From Methanomassiliicoccales archaeon (lineage in GTDB: Archaea; Thermoplasmatota; Thermoplasmata; Sysuiplasmatales; Sysuiplasmataceae): a stretch of 5,643 bases of DNA. Shown in pieces: positions 1 to 4,933 of the stretch; positions within the stretch are counted from its first letter, which is position 1, and each line of letters begins with the position of its first letter. The DNA lies in assembly GCA_027365715.1 (NCBI GenBank), contig DAHXLZ010000105.1:1-5643 (forward strand). Direction: 5' to 3'. Below the pieces are notes generated by a model, which was given only the letters and a program-made list of their open reading frames with translations, searched no databases and had not been told where the DNA came from. A program made the translations under genes and the position numbers.

Positions 1-412
1 TCGATAAACCATCACCGTATGTCAGAAGAAATTCACCATCATCTTCCAGAAATCTTCTGACTCTCCTCAATCTGCCGCCAGTCATTGTATTCATGCCTGT
101 ATCGACAATTTTTACATTCCAGTCTTCATGATGTGGTGTGAGTATCTCGATGTTGCCAGTTTTAAAATTTATATCAATATCGCTATGGTTTACGACATAT
201 TTTGAGAAATACTCTTTCATGATATTCTGTTTGTAACCAGCGCAAATCAAGAAGTCATTGAATCCTTGCGCAGAATATATTTTCATGATGTGCCAAATGA
301 TCGGTTCGTTCCCAATTTCAACCATTGGCTTTGGTCTGACAGCAGTTTCCTCGCTCAGCCTTGTACCAAGTCCTCCTGCCAAAATGACAACCTTGTGCAC
401 ATTGGCCCCCAT
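1..412 (-). CDS. rfbF: Glucose-1-phosphate cytidylyltransferase, N-terminal half (runs off left edge)
   Basis: This enzyme joins glucose-1-phosphate and CTP to give CDP-glucose and pyrophosphate, the entry step to CDP-linked deoxysugars for surface glycans; it is cytosolic. The window holds 137 codons; the family is about 257 residues, so roughly half is present. Seen in the translation: the nucleotide-binding loop GGLGTRL at residues 13-19 followed by SEET, the conserved RPKPM with Lys28, the WHIMKIYS segment at 40-47 typical of RfbF, and YGDG at 132-135 with Asp134 as the expected metal ligand. The SEET sequence and WHIMK favour RfbF over the RmlA thymidylyltransferases. The ATG at 412 is chosen because GGTGAT lies three bases upstream; a GTG at 400 is an alternative. 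Codon use is more A/T-rich than in the neighbouring transposase. The epimerase gene at 2246 is its ancestral divergent neighbour. The reading frame is open to the window edge, so its intactness beyond that is unknown. Confidence 0.95.
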   Translation of the reverse strand, partial: MGANVHKVVILAGGLGTRLSEETAVRPKPMVEIGNEPIIWHIMKIYSAQGFNDFLICAGYKQNIMKEYFSKYVVNHSDIDINFKTGNIEILTPHHEDWNVKIVDTGMNTMTGGRLRRVRRFLEDDGEFLLTYGDGLS

Positions 413-415
413 CTA

Positions 416-421
416 ATCACC
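416..421 (-). promoter_or_regulatory. Ribosome binding site of rfbF
   Basis: On the minus strand GGTGAT sits three bases before the ATG at 412. It matches the archaeal anti-Shine-Dalgarno complement (GGAGGTGATC) and decides the start. Confidence 0.7.
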
Positions 422-423
422 CT

Positions 424-431
424 GTATATAC
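424..431 (-). promoter_or_regulatory. Candidate TATA box of rfbF
   Basis: GTATATAC is the best TATA-like octamer upstream of rfbF, and the insertion sequence begins 46 bp further upstream, so it would leave this box intact. The box centre is only about 16 bp from the ATG. A start site 25-27 bp downstream would fall near 401-403, next to the in-frame GTG at 400. The box may therefore be spurious, or some transcripts may be leaderless from that GTG. The rest of 413-477 shows no gene. Confidence 0.3.
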
Positions 432-472
432 TCAATGGTTGGAATGAGAGTCGGGTATCTAACACTTTCTCC

Positions 473-477
473 AAATA
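473..477. repeat. Target-site duplication, left copy
   Basis: AAATA directly outside the left terminal repeat, identical to 1856-1860. Confidence 0.88.
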
Positions 478-489
478 CAGTATCTCCGC
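478..489. repeat. Left terminal inverted repeat of the insertion sequence
   Basis: CAGTATCTCCGC, perfectly inverted at 1844-1855. The same tip, with CAGTATCTCC conserved, recurs at both ends of the remnant at 1862-2185. Confidence 0.9.
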
Positions 490-510
490 GTGGGATCGTA
501 ACGTTCGTAC

Positions 511-602
511 GATGATCGTGTGTAAATATGCTGTTTTATGCCGTTTTCACCGCTTTGGACTCAACGCATCGATCCTGTTATAACGTTCATTGCACGATCA
601 TC
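511..602 (+). promoter_or_regulatory. Inverted repeat spanning the transposase start
   Basis: GATGATCGTG at 511-520 is perfectly inverted at 593-602 (CACGATCATC), and the second arm covers codons 2-5 after the TTG at 590. TAACGTTC also occurs twice in direct orientation, at 499-506 and 581-588. In a transcript starting near the left end, pairing of these arms would bury the start region, a common way transposons limit transposase synthesis. The pairing is read from sequence; the role is inferred. Confidence 0.35.
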
Positions 603-1681
603 CTCTTGTGCTGAACAGGGAAAGGGTATTCAGGACACTCACCACACTCGATATATTCATGGACAGGGCACTGAAGCTCAGGCCGAAGAGTCCTGAACTC
701 TCAGGTTTTCACTACAACCGCGATTTGCTGAAGGCGGCCATGGCCAACACGTATCTGGAAACTGTCGGCAGCAGGGCCGACAGCATACAGAAGGCTGTGA
801 AGTCCGTTCCCATGTCTGCCATATACTGGGAATACCTCAAGACAGTAAAGGTGCTGAGGAAGAGGACATCGTTTGCAGAGCACGACGCCGTGCTCGCATT
901 CGACACGACGGATGAAGACTTCTACGGCAGTCCCGAGAGCATGTGGATTCACAACTGGACGGGTGAGGATGCGGTGACTGGCAAGTTCCGCTTCCTCACA
1001 TGCTCACTCGTCAGCCACGATGTGCCTGAGAAGGTGCCGCTGCTCTCGATACCGGTGCAGATAGGGCACAGCAATGCGAGGGATGTCACGTTCATCATTG
1101 CGATGGTAAGACCGCTTTTCAAATCAATCAGCCTCTGTCTCTTCGACAGAGGCTACCATTCCAACGAGATGTTCCTCACGCTGTCCAATGCGCACATACC
1201 ATACCTGATCTTCCTTCGCAAGGACAGGTATGTGAAGAGGATGCTCGAACCGATGAATGGCGGCGACATGAGAACCGTCGATCATGACTTCAAACTCAAC
1301 AAGGACAAGACGATCATCAGGGGTGAGACGACAGTGGCACTCCTCAGGCAGATATTCCATAAAGGAGATTACAACGACTGGTGCTTCGCCACAGACAGGC
1401 GCGAAATAGACCTGGAAAGCATAGTACGCACGTATACTCAGCGCTGGAACATCGAGACCGGATTCAGAATCCAGGATGAAGCGACCATCAAATCGAAGTC
1501 GAAGGATGTCAGGATACGCTTCTTCCTGTTCACATACGAACAGGTTCTCCAGCTCCTCTGGGCAGTACTGTTCAAGGAGGAGGTGAGTTTCAAGGAGTTT
1601 CTCATTCAGTTGAGTGACACGTGCAGCGAGAGGCTCAGCCGTGCGGAGATGAAGGCGATTCACTCCGGTTCACACCAGTAA
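590..1681 (+). CDS. DDE transposase, ISH3-like / IS4 superfamily
   Basis: The transposase binds the terminal repeats and cuts and joins DNA with an RNase H-fold DDE core. In the 363-residue product I place the catalytic acids at Asp105 (in FDTTDEDFYG), Asp186 (in LFDRGYHS) and Glu289 (in YTQRWNIE). The last is the Y-x2-R-x3-E part of the IS4 YREK signature (Tyr282, Arg285, Glu289); the usual Lys seven residues later is Asp296, so the K is not conserved. The N-terminal 90 residues are basic and probably bind DNA. The start is uncertain: TTG at 590 gives the longest frame (an in-frame TAA lies at 581-583), while the first ATG is at 659, codon 24. No good ribosome binding site is seen at either. 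Third codon positions are richer in G/C than in the flanking sugar genes, as expected for an incoming element. No internal stop or frameshift is visible. Confidence 0.93.
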   Translation: MHDHPLVLNRERVFRTLTTLDIFMDRALKLRPKSPELSGFHYNRDLLKAAMANTYLETVGSRADSIQKAVKSVPMSAIYWEYLKTVKVLRKRTSFAEHDAVLAFDTTDEDFYGSPESMWIHNWTGEDAVTGKFRFLTCSLVSHDVPEKVPLLSIPVQIGHSNARDVTFIIAMVRPLFKSISLCLFDRGYHSNEMFLTLSNAHIPYLIFLRKDRYVKRMLEPMNGGDMRTVDHDFKLNKDKTIIRGETTVALLRQIFHKGDYNDWCFATDRREIDLESIVRTYTQRWNIETGFRIQDEATIKSKSKDVRIRFFLFTYEQVLQLLWAVLFKEEVSFKEFLIQLSDTCSERLSRAEMKAIHSGSHQ

Positions 1682-1855
1682 CCGGGTGGCGCCCGGAACG
1701 GCAGCAGTGAACCGCAGGACTCTGCAGCATTATCTGTCTTGAAGTAGACAGGACATCGGAAGGGGATTGCAGGGGCAGTGCGTCCGCCCTGCATCTGCCT
1801 GCCTCATCAGCATAGGCTCAACCCTCACGTTCTAGCCCGGTGAGCGGAGATACTG
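1682..1855 (+). other. Structured non-coding right end of the insertion sequence
   Basis: The 174 bp after the transposase stop hold no gene but three short stem-loops: CCGGG/CCCGG at 1682-1696 immediately after the stop, CTGTCT/AGACAG at 1734-1751 with a 6-base loop, and a GCAGGG/CCCTGC pair within about 1769-1796. There is no poly-T run, so this is not an obvious archaeal terminator. The stems may mark transcript ends, block read-through or encode a small RNA; none of these can be decided from sequence alone. Confidence 0.4.
1844..1855. repeat. Right terminal inverted repeat of the insertion sequence
   Basis: GCGGAGATACTG, the reverse complement of 478-489. Its last 11 bases also pair perfectly with 1862-1872 across a 6-bp spacer, because the neighbouring remnant begins with the same tip. 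Confidence 0.9.
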
Positions 1856-1860
1856 AAATA
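1856..1860. repeat. Target-site duplication, right copy
   Basis: AAATA directly outside the right terminal repeat, identical to 473-477. One base (C1861) separates it from the tip of the older element remnant. Confidence 0.88.
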
Positions 1861-1861
1861 C

Positions 1862-2185
1862 CAGTATCTCCGAAATTAAATTTCTGTAGATGATTTGCCT
1901 TATACCTCTCATGCACTGAGGTGCAGTTCAGTTGTCACTCGTTTCAAAACCCATGTGCCTCGGCGTTTTCGTCCTGTGAGCGCCATGTGCTCAGGACGTG
2001 TACTTCAATGCCCTCTCCTCTGCCCGATTCAGTCTCTCGCTGCATGTATCGCTGAGTTCTATCAGGAATCCCTTGAACGTCACCTCCCTGAAGAGTAAGG
2101 ACCAGACGATCTGCGGAAATTGCTCGCATACGAGCAGATGCCGCGGCTCGCGTGGTCTGTTTTCTACAAAGCTTAGGAGATACTG
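1862..2185 (-). mobile_element. Internally deleted, divergent relative of the insertion sequence (MITE-like)
   Basis: A 324-bp remnant in the orientation opposite to the complete element. It starts with CAGTATCTCCG at 1862-1872 and ends with the inverted tip GGAGATACTG at 2176-2185. Between them it keeps only the C-terminal transposase coding part (about 2152 to 1991, minus strand) and a 3' non-coding tail; the left portion and catalytic core are gone. The translated part is clearly related to, but not identical with, the complete element's transposase, so this is an older member of a related subgroup rather than a fresh deletion copy. No matching target duplication is seen (AATAC on the left, CGCCA on the right), consistent with age or with secondary deletion. 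Having both tips, it could in principle be mobilised by the intact transposase. Confidence 0.8.
1991..2152 (-). pseudogene. C-terminal fragment of an ISH3-like transposase
   Basis: The minus-strand translation contains FLIELSDTCSERLNRAE, matching FLIQLSDTCSERLSRAE at the C-terminus of the complete transposase (residues 337-353), and the preceding CEQFPQIVWSLLFRE aligns with YEQVLQLLWAVLFKE. Similarity fades upstream of about 2152, where the deletion joins the element's left tip. All DDE residues are missing, so it cannot encode an active enzyme. It ends in TGA at 1991. The reading frame stays open in the other direction to about 2245, but that part crosses the element's tip and is not transposase-like. 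Confidence 0.85.
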
Positions 2186-2194
2186 CGCCAAACG

Positions 2195-2210
2195 CGAAGA
2201 AGTAAATAAC
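2195..2210 (+). promoter_or_regulatory. Candidate BRE/TATA promoter of the epimerase gene
   Basis: A purine-rich CGAAGAA followed by GTAAATAA resembles an archaeal BRE plus TATA box. The box centre near 2205 predicts a transcription start around 2230, giving a leader of about 15 bases that contains the ribosome binding site at 2235. The transposon remnant ends only about 10 bp upstream, so core promoter elements survive but anything further upstream was displaced. Confidence 0.42.
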
Positions 2211-2219
2211 CACCACCAG

Positions 2220-2247
2220 ATATGATGCCCTAAAGGTGCCATCATAT
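2220..2247 (+). promoter_or_regulatory. Perfect dyad over the epimerase start: candidate operator
   Basis: ATATGATG at 2220-2227 and CATCATAT at 2240-2247 are perfect 8-bp inverted arms with a 12-bp centre. The centre holds the ribosome binding site and the right arm enters the ATG at 2246. Arm centres are 20 bp apart, two helical turns, as expected for a dimeric DNA-binding regulator. If the transcript starts near 2230 the left arm is not in the RNA, which favours an operator over an RNA hairpin. Confidence 0.45.
2235..2238 (+). promoter_or_regulatory. Ribosome binding site of the epimerase gene
   Basis: GGTG, seven bases before the ATG at 2246; it supports that start. Confidence 0.6.
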
Positions 2248-2815
2248 GGAATATAGTTCAAAGTCTTTGGGCATACCTGATGTATTACTCATAAGACCAG
2301 TTGGGTTTATTGACCAAAGAGGATTGTTCCTGAAACTGTACCAAACGTCATCATTCAGAAGCCCGTTACCGACAGATGTTAAGGAGGTGTATTATTCCAC
2401 TTCAAACAAGGGAGTAATCAGAGGGCTGCACTTTCAAGATCCACCATTTGAACAAGGTAAGTTGGTAACGGTAGTAAAGGGCTCAATTTTCGATGTGGCC
2501 GTAGATTTGAGGGGGGGCTCTATCTCCTTCGGCATGCATATGTCCTATGTTTTGACCGATAGGAGTTGTGAAATTCTATGGATTCCTGCTGGCTTCGCCC
2601 ATGGGTTCCAAGCTTTGGAGGACAACACAATAGTTCTGAATATGATGACTGAGGAGTATAATCCATCTCATGAGGGTGGCGTTAGGTACTCTGACGATTC
2701 GCTTAGAATCAAGTGGCCGCTGGAAAACCTGATTGTTTCAGAAAAAGATTTGAATCTACCGTTGCTGAAGGATGTTAGATCGAAGGTAAAAGCTATGCAA
2801 TCGGATTCGCCTTAA
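2246..2815 (+). CDS. rfbC: RmlC-type nucleotide-sugar 3,5-epimerase (dTDP-4-dehydrorhamnose 3,5-epimerase family)
   Basis: Family members are dimeric cupin-fold enzymes that epimerise C3 and/or C5 of a nucleotide-linked 4-keto-6-deoxyhexose without cofactor. The 189 residues match the usual 180-190. Visible motifs: RGLHFQ at 59-64 with the catalytic base His62, GKLVTVVKG at 71-79 with Lys72, the DVAVDLR strand at 83-89, IPAGFAHGF at 113-121 with His119, and Tyr138 in EEYNPSHEGG, the expected general acid. RYSDDSLRIKWP at 147-158 is the typical C-terminal signature. The key residues are all present, so it should be active. The substrate is open: RmlC classically uses dTDP sugars, but the divergent neighbour rfbF makes CDP-glucose, and RmlC homologues act in CDP-hexose pathways such as ascarylose synthesis. 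The symbol therefore reflects the family, not a proven substrate. A dyad covers the start site. Codon use resembles rfbF and is A/T-richer than the transposase between them. Confidence 0.92.
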   Translation: MEYSSKSLGIPDVLLIRPVGFIDQRGLFLKLYQTSSFRSPLPTDVKEVYYSTSNKGVIRGLHFQDPPFEQGKLVTVVKGSIFDVAVDLRGGSISFGMHMSYVLTDRSCEILWIPAGFAHGFQALEDNTIVLNMMTEEYNPSHEGGVRYSDDSLRIKWPLENLIVSEKDLNLPLLKDVRSKVKAMQSDSP

Positions 2816-2955
2816 TTTCAGCTGCCCATATCTGATTTTCTGATTCAAGTATGCCAAACCTGCAAGATCGCGCATGTATTTGATATCATTCACACATAGT
2901 GTCATGTAACTGAATTGAGCGATAGTGTCATATGATCGAAATGCATTACAGTGCC
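2816..2955. other. Intergenic stretch between epimerase and IS630 remnant
   Basis: No gene is seen. Just after the epimerase stop there is a short repeated TCTGATT/TCTGATT (about 2831-2845) but no clear poly-T terminator. The right part carries the 26-bp-spaced repeats listed separately and probably belongs to the left end of the decayed IS630 element. Confidence 0.4.
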
Positions 2956-2974
2956 ATGCGATACACCCCCTCCA
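2897..2974 (+). repeat. Three short direct repeats at exact 26-bp spacing
   Basis: TAGTGTCAT at 2897-2905 and 2923-2931 and CAGTGCCAT at 2949-2957 are each exactly 26 bp apart. The first two 26-bp units agree at about 17 of 26 positions; the third is conserved mainly in the 9-bp core. They lie immediately before and across the start of the IS630 transposase remnant, so they may be transposase binding sites in the element's left end. Iterons for another DNA-binding protein are an alternative. Confidence 0.5.
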
Positions 2975-3571
2975 TTATACTCACATCTGAAAAACGGACC
3001 GACCTTACGAAGCAGTCAAAGGGCAGAGCCACATAGCACAGGACTGTGCTGATAGCCGCTTAAGGAAAGGAAAACGGGGAGAAAGCTGCGTCGCTGAACA
3101 CAACGGCGAACGCGGTCGGCCGGTGGAGGAGTCGTTTATCACTGTACAGGCTTGCAAGCGTAATGCAGGATGTTCCCCACTCAGGCCGTAGACCCTCTAT
3201 CTCGCCGGAGCCGATAAAAGGCACAGTGGTGACAATACTCCATGAGAAACCATCTAGGGAGACGCGCTGGTCAACGCGTTCCATCGCTCGCTATCTCGGC
3301 GTTTACATCATGAGAAGATTGGGCAGCGGGGGCGTCCGCGCTTCCGTCTTCACTTCACACCTTCCGGCTCCTCGTGGGTGAATATGGTCGAGAGCTGGTT
3401 CTCACTGGTGGAGACGAGAACGCTGCGGCGCGGCAGTTTCGGGAGTGTGAAGCAGCTGAGACGACCATAGAATCATTCGTCGAGTCAAGCAATGGTAAAG
3501 CAGAACCATGGGCATGGACAAAGGATGCTCAGAATATCATTGAAAAGGTCGCTCAGATCACACGCCGATAG
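2956..3571 (+). pseudogene. Decayed IS630-family transposase
   Basis: Fragments in three frames add up to an IS630/Tc1-type transposase. Frame from ATG 2956: an N-terminus with in-frame TAG at 3034 and TAA at 3061, then a helix-turn-helix region (SLNTTANAVGRWRSRL), the DVPHSGRRPSISPE linker, and HEKPSRETRWSTRSIARYLGV ending near 3300, all typical of the family. Next, in another frame from about 3337, comes RFRLHFTPSGSSWVNMVESWF, where the Glu of NMVE (codon 3390-3392) is the third catalytic acid, followed by TRTLRRGSF and a stop at 3468. The third frame carries the C-terminal AEPWAWTKDAQNIIEKVAQITRR-like end to TAG at 3569. The middle with both catalytic Asp residues is missing, so the gene is about 616 bp against roughly 1 kb expected. 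It cannot make active enzyme. A weak possible inverted-repeat partner for the left end (ATGTAAC near 2904, GTTACGT near 3601) suggests where the element ended. Confidence 0.86.
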
Positions 3572-3582
3572 GCTGTGAATGA

Positions 3583-3759
3583 TCAATACCGCATCTGAAT
3601 GTTACGTGGTTCCAACGAACAAGGAAAGCTCGATTCTTCAAGAATTTGCTTGAAGCTGAGTGTATATTCGAGAAATATGGTTACGGATTTCAAGGGAGGA
3701 CATCATGGCTTGACTCTATGAAACCACAATTGAAGTTGTGCACAATCACACTCAGTTGA
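3583..3759 (+). other. Possible gene fragment, unrecognised, between IS630 remnant and oxidoreductase
   Basis: A frame open for 58 codons, with no start codon at its beginning, reads like protein (it includes FFKNLLEAECIFEKYGYGF and a C-terminal end at TGA 3757). Its last codons overlap the stop of the convergent oxidoreductase gene. I do not recognise a family. It may be the tail of a gene cut off by the IS630 insertion, or chance. A perfect stem-loop CTTCAAG/CTTGAAG with a 6-base loop (3636-3655) lies inside it. Otherwise 3572-3751 shows no gene. Confidence 0.25.
3636..3655. repeat. Short stem-loop
   Basis: CTTCAAG at 3636-3642 pairs perfectly with CTTGAAG at 3649-3655 around AATTTG. It lies about 100 bp beyond the 3' end of the oxidoreductase gene. 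It could act in 3' processing, but there is no T-run to call a terminator. Confidence 0.3.
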
Positions 3760-4876
3760 TTTTGATTTTCTTCAAAATCATAGCTGCTACATGCTCACCT
3801 ATCGCGAGTGAAGCTGTGAAACCAGGTGATTCAATGCCGACAAGATGGATGGCAGGATGTTTGTTTCTGTCCCATTCAACTATGAAATCTCCGAAACCTC
3901 TGTTTGAAGCAGGTCCAACCGTTTTTGCCCTCACTCCAAACCATCCTTCTCTCATGTCTTCCAATTGCACGTCTGGCAGGAAACGCTTCACAGCCCTGTG
4001 AAAGTCATTCAACTCCGTGCGCTTCCAAGTCAGTGGATTCATTTTATCCGCATAAACCGCTGTCGGACCTACCTGAAGTTCCCCGTTTATTGTTTTTGTG
4101 AGATGTATTCCAAGGCCGGGATAATCTGTTTCAACCACTACTGGGTATACCGTACCGTTGATAAGTTTCGCCTTTTCACCAACAACATATGCGTACTCTC
4201 CGACACAAGGATAAATAGAATAATGGCTCCCCAGCATTCCAGCCACAACCCCTGCGTTTAACCCCGCACTGTTAACAACAACTCTTGCACTGACGGTTTC
4301 GCCTGTTGATAATGTCAACGATATGGAGTCGTCATTCGCTCTCATGTTCAGGACTTCATTCGAAGGCGTGATTATGGTGCCGGCTTGATTCGCCCTTGCT
4401 GTTAGTCTCGCAATATACTCCATTATGTCAATAACACCGCCTTCTGGTGAATAAAGGCCCGAATGAACCTCATCCAGATAAGGCTCCACAGTGCTTATTT
4501 CGTCATTCATTAGGAGTCTCAGGCCCGAAACACCGTTAGCCTCTCCTGCCTTCTTCATTTCCTTGAGTTTTTTGGATTCGCTTTCCGTTCTTGCGACAAC
4601 CAGGGTTCCCACTTTCTTGATTGTAAATTTCCAGGCATCCGCCTTTTCATACATCAACTTGATGCCCCTTTTGTTCATCGCTGCCTTCAGTGTGCCAGGT
4701 GATGGATTAAAGCCGGAATGTAGAACACCACTATTGTGTGTGGACGCCTCCTCGCACAACCTTTCATGTTTTTCGACGACTGCGGTCGAAAGGCCAGAGG
4801 CTGAACAATGATAACCAACAGAGATACCGACAACACCGCCGCCAATCACAACAACGTCAAAATCAGGATCGGGAAT
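3752..4876 (-). CDS. FAD-dependent oxidoreductase, L-2-hydroxyglutarate oxidase (LhgO)-like
   Basis: A flavoenzyme of the D-amino-acid oxidase (DAO) fold. LhgO oxidises L-2-hydroxyglutarate to 2-oxoglutarate; archaeal relatives also oxidise other 2-hydroxy acids, glycerol-3-phosphate or amino acids, so the substrate is not settled. With the start proposed here it has 374 residues, close to LhgO's roughly 400. Seen: the Rossmann motif DVVVIGGGVVG at 7-17, the ribose-binding Glu35 in VVEKHE, THNSGVLHSGF at 46-56, which is the LhgO-type flavin loop, the YSPEGGVID segment mid-protein, and C-terminal GVRAKTVGP and GIESPGFTASLAIGE, which complete the FAD site. No signal peptide or membrane segment is evident. 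Start choice: a GTG at 4849 would begin inside the Rossmann strand and cut off PDPDFDVV, so it is too short. Only ATT at 4876 has GGTGGT three bases upstream, and a TGA closes the frame at 4898-4900. No ATG, GTG or TTG exists between them, so ATT initiation or a mutated start must be assumed. Its stop overlaps the opposite-strand fragment at 3583-3759. Confidence 0.9.
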   Translation of the reverse strand: MPDPDFDVVVIGGGVVGISVGYHCSASGLSTAVVEKHERLCEEASTHNSGVLHSGFNPSPGTLKAAMNKRGIKLMYEKADAWKFTIKKVGTLVVARTESESKKLKEMKKAGEANGVSGLRLLMNDEISTVEPYLDEVHSGLYSPEGGVIDIMEYIARLTARANQAGTIITPSNEVLNMRANDDSISLTLSTGETVSARVVVNSAGLNAGVVAGMLGSHYSIYPCVGEYAYVVGEKAKLINGTVYPVVVETDYPGLGIHLTKTINGELQVGPTAVYADKMNPLTWKRTELNDFHRAVKRFLPDVQLEDMREGWFGVRAKTVGPASNRGFGDFIVEWDRNKHPAIHLVGIESPGFTASLAIGEHVAAMILKKIKIN

Positions 4877-4879
4877 CTT

Positions 4880-4885
4880 ACCACC
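4880..4885 (-). promoter_or_regulatory. Ribosome binding site supporting an ATT start
   Basis: Minus-strand GGTGGT lies three bases before ATT at 4876. GGTG is five bases from the start, exactly the spacing seen for rfbF (GGTG, five bases, ATG at 412). Confidence 0.5.
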
Positions 4886-4906
4886 GCTTATGTGCCATCA
4901 ATTGCG

Positions 4907-4933
4907 ATTACAATCAGCAAAGGCAATTGTAAT
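4907..4933 (-). promoter_or_regulatory. Dyad overlapping the oxidoreductase promoter: candidate operator
   Basis: ATTACAAT at 4907-4914 and ATTGTAAT at 4926-4933 are perfect 8-bp inverted arms with an 11-bp centre. On the minus strand the upstream arm merges with a TATA-like AAATATTA (about 4931-4938), which predicts transcription starting near 4909, inside the downstream arm. A repressor bound here would cover both box and start. A small perfect dyad CAATA/TATTG (4941-4954) lies just upstream. Confidence 0.42.

Larger units (their letters stand above)
478..1855 (+). mobile_element. Complete insertion sequence, ISH3-like (IS4 superfamily)
   Basis: A 1378-bp element bounded by perfect 12-bp inverted repeats: CAGTATCTCCGC at 478-489, and its reverse complement at 1844-1855. 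With a small gap the repeats continue imperfectly to about 29 bp, sharing GGG.T and AACGT further in. It is flanked by a 5-bp direct repeat AAATA (473-477 and 1856-1860), a target-site duplication. Length, 5-bp duplication and the single DDE transposase fit the archaeal ISH3 family as I know it; the family assignment is by resemblance, the boundaries are read directly. It landed in the intergenic region between rfbF and the epimerase gene, and its right end touches an older relative's end at 1862. Intact ends, matching duplication and an open transposase frame indicate recent insertion and possible activity. Confidence 0.92.

Noticed and set aside
266..583. Plus-strand open frame of 105 codons
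   Set aside because: It is the antisense shadow of rfbF running on into the left end of the insertion sequence; it crosses the target duplication and has no motif.
1124..1663. Minus-strand open frame of 179 codons
   Set aside because: Antisense to the transposase, whose DDE motifs are clear in the plus frame; this one has no recognisable domain.
2186..2192. Target duplication for the 1862-2185 remnant (CCAAA also at 471-475)
   Set aside because: The matching bases are not at the same distance from the two tips, so they do not form a proper duplication.
2897..2974. CRISPR-like array
   Set aside because: Only three 9-bp cores with diverged surroundings and no constant 24-37 bp repeat; not a CRISPR.
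3060..3284. Minus-strand open frame of 74 codons
   Set aside because: Shadow of the IS630 remnant, whose plus-strand reading matches the family.
3725..3740. Terminator hairpin CACAA/TTGTG downstream of the oxidoreductase
   Set aside because: Five-base stem without a T-run in the right orientation; too weak.
3904..4811. Several plus-strand open frames opposite the oxidoreductase
   Set aside because: All are antisense to a gene with intact FAD motifs; none has a ribosome binding site or domain.
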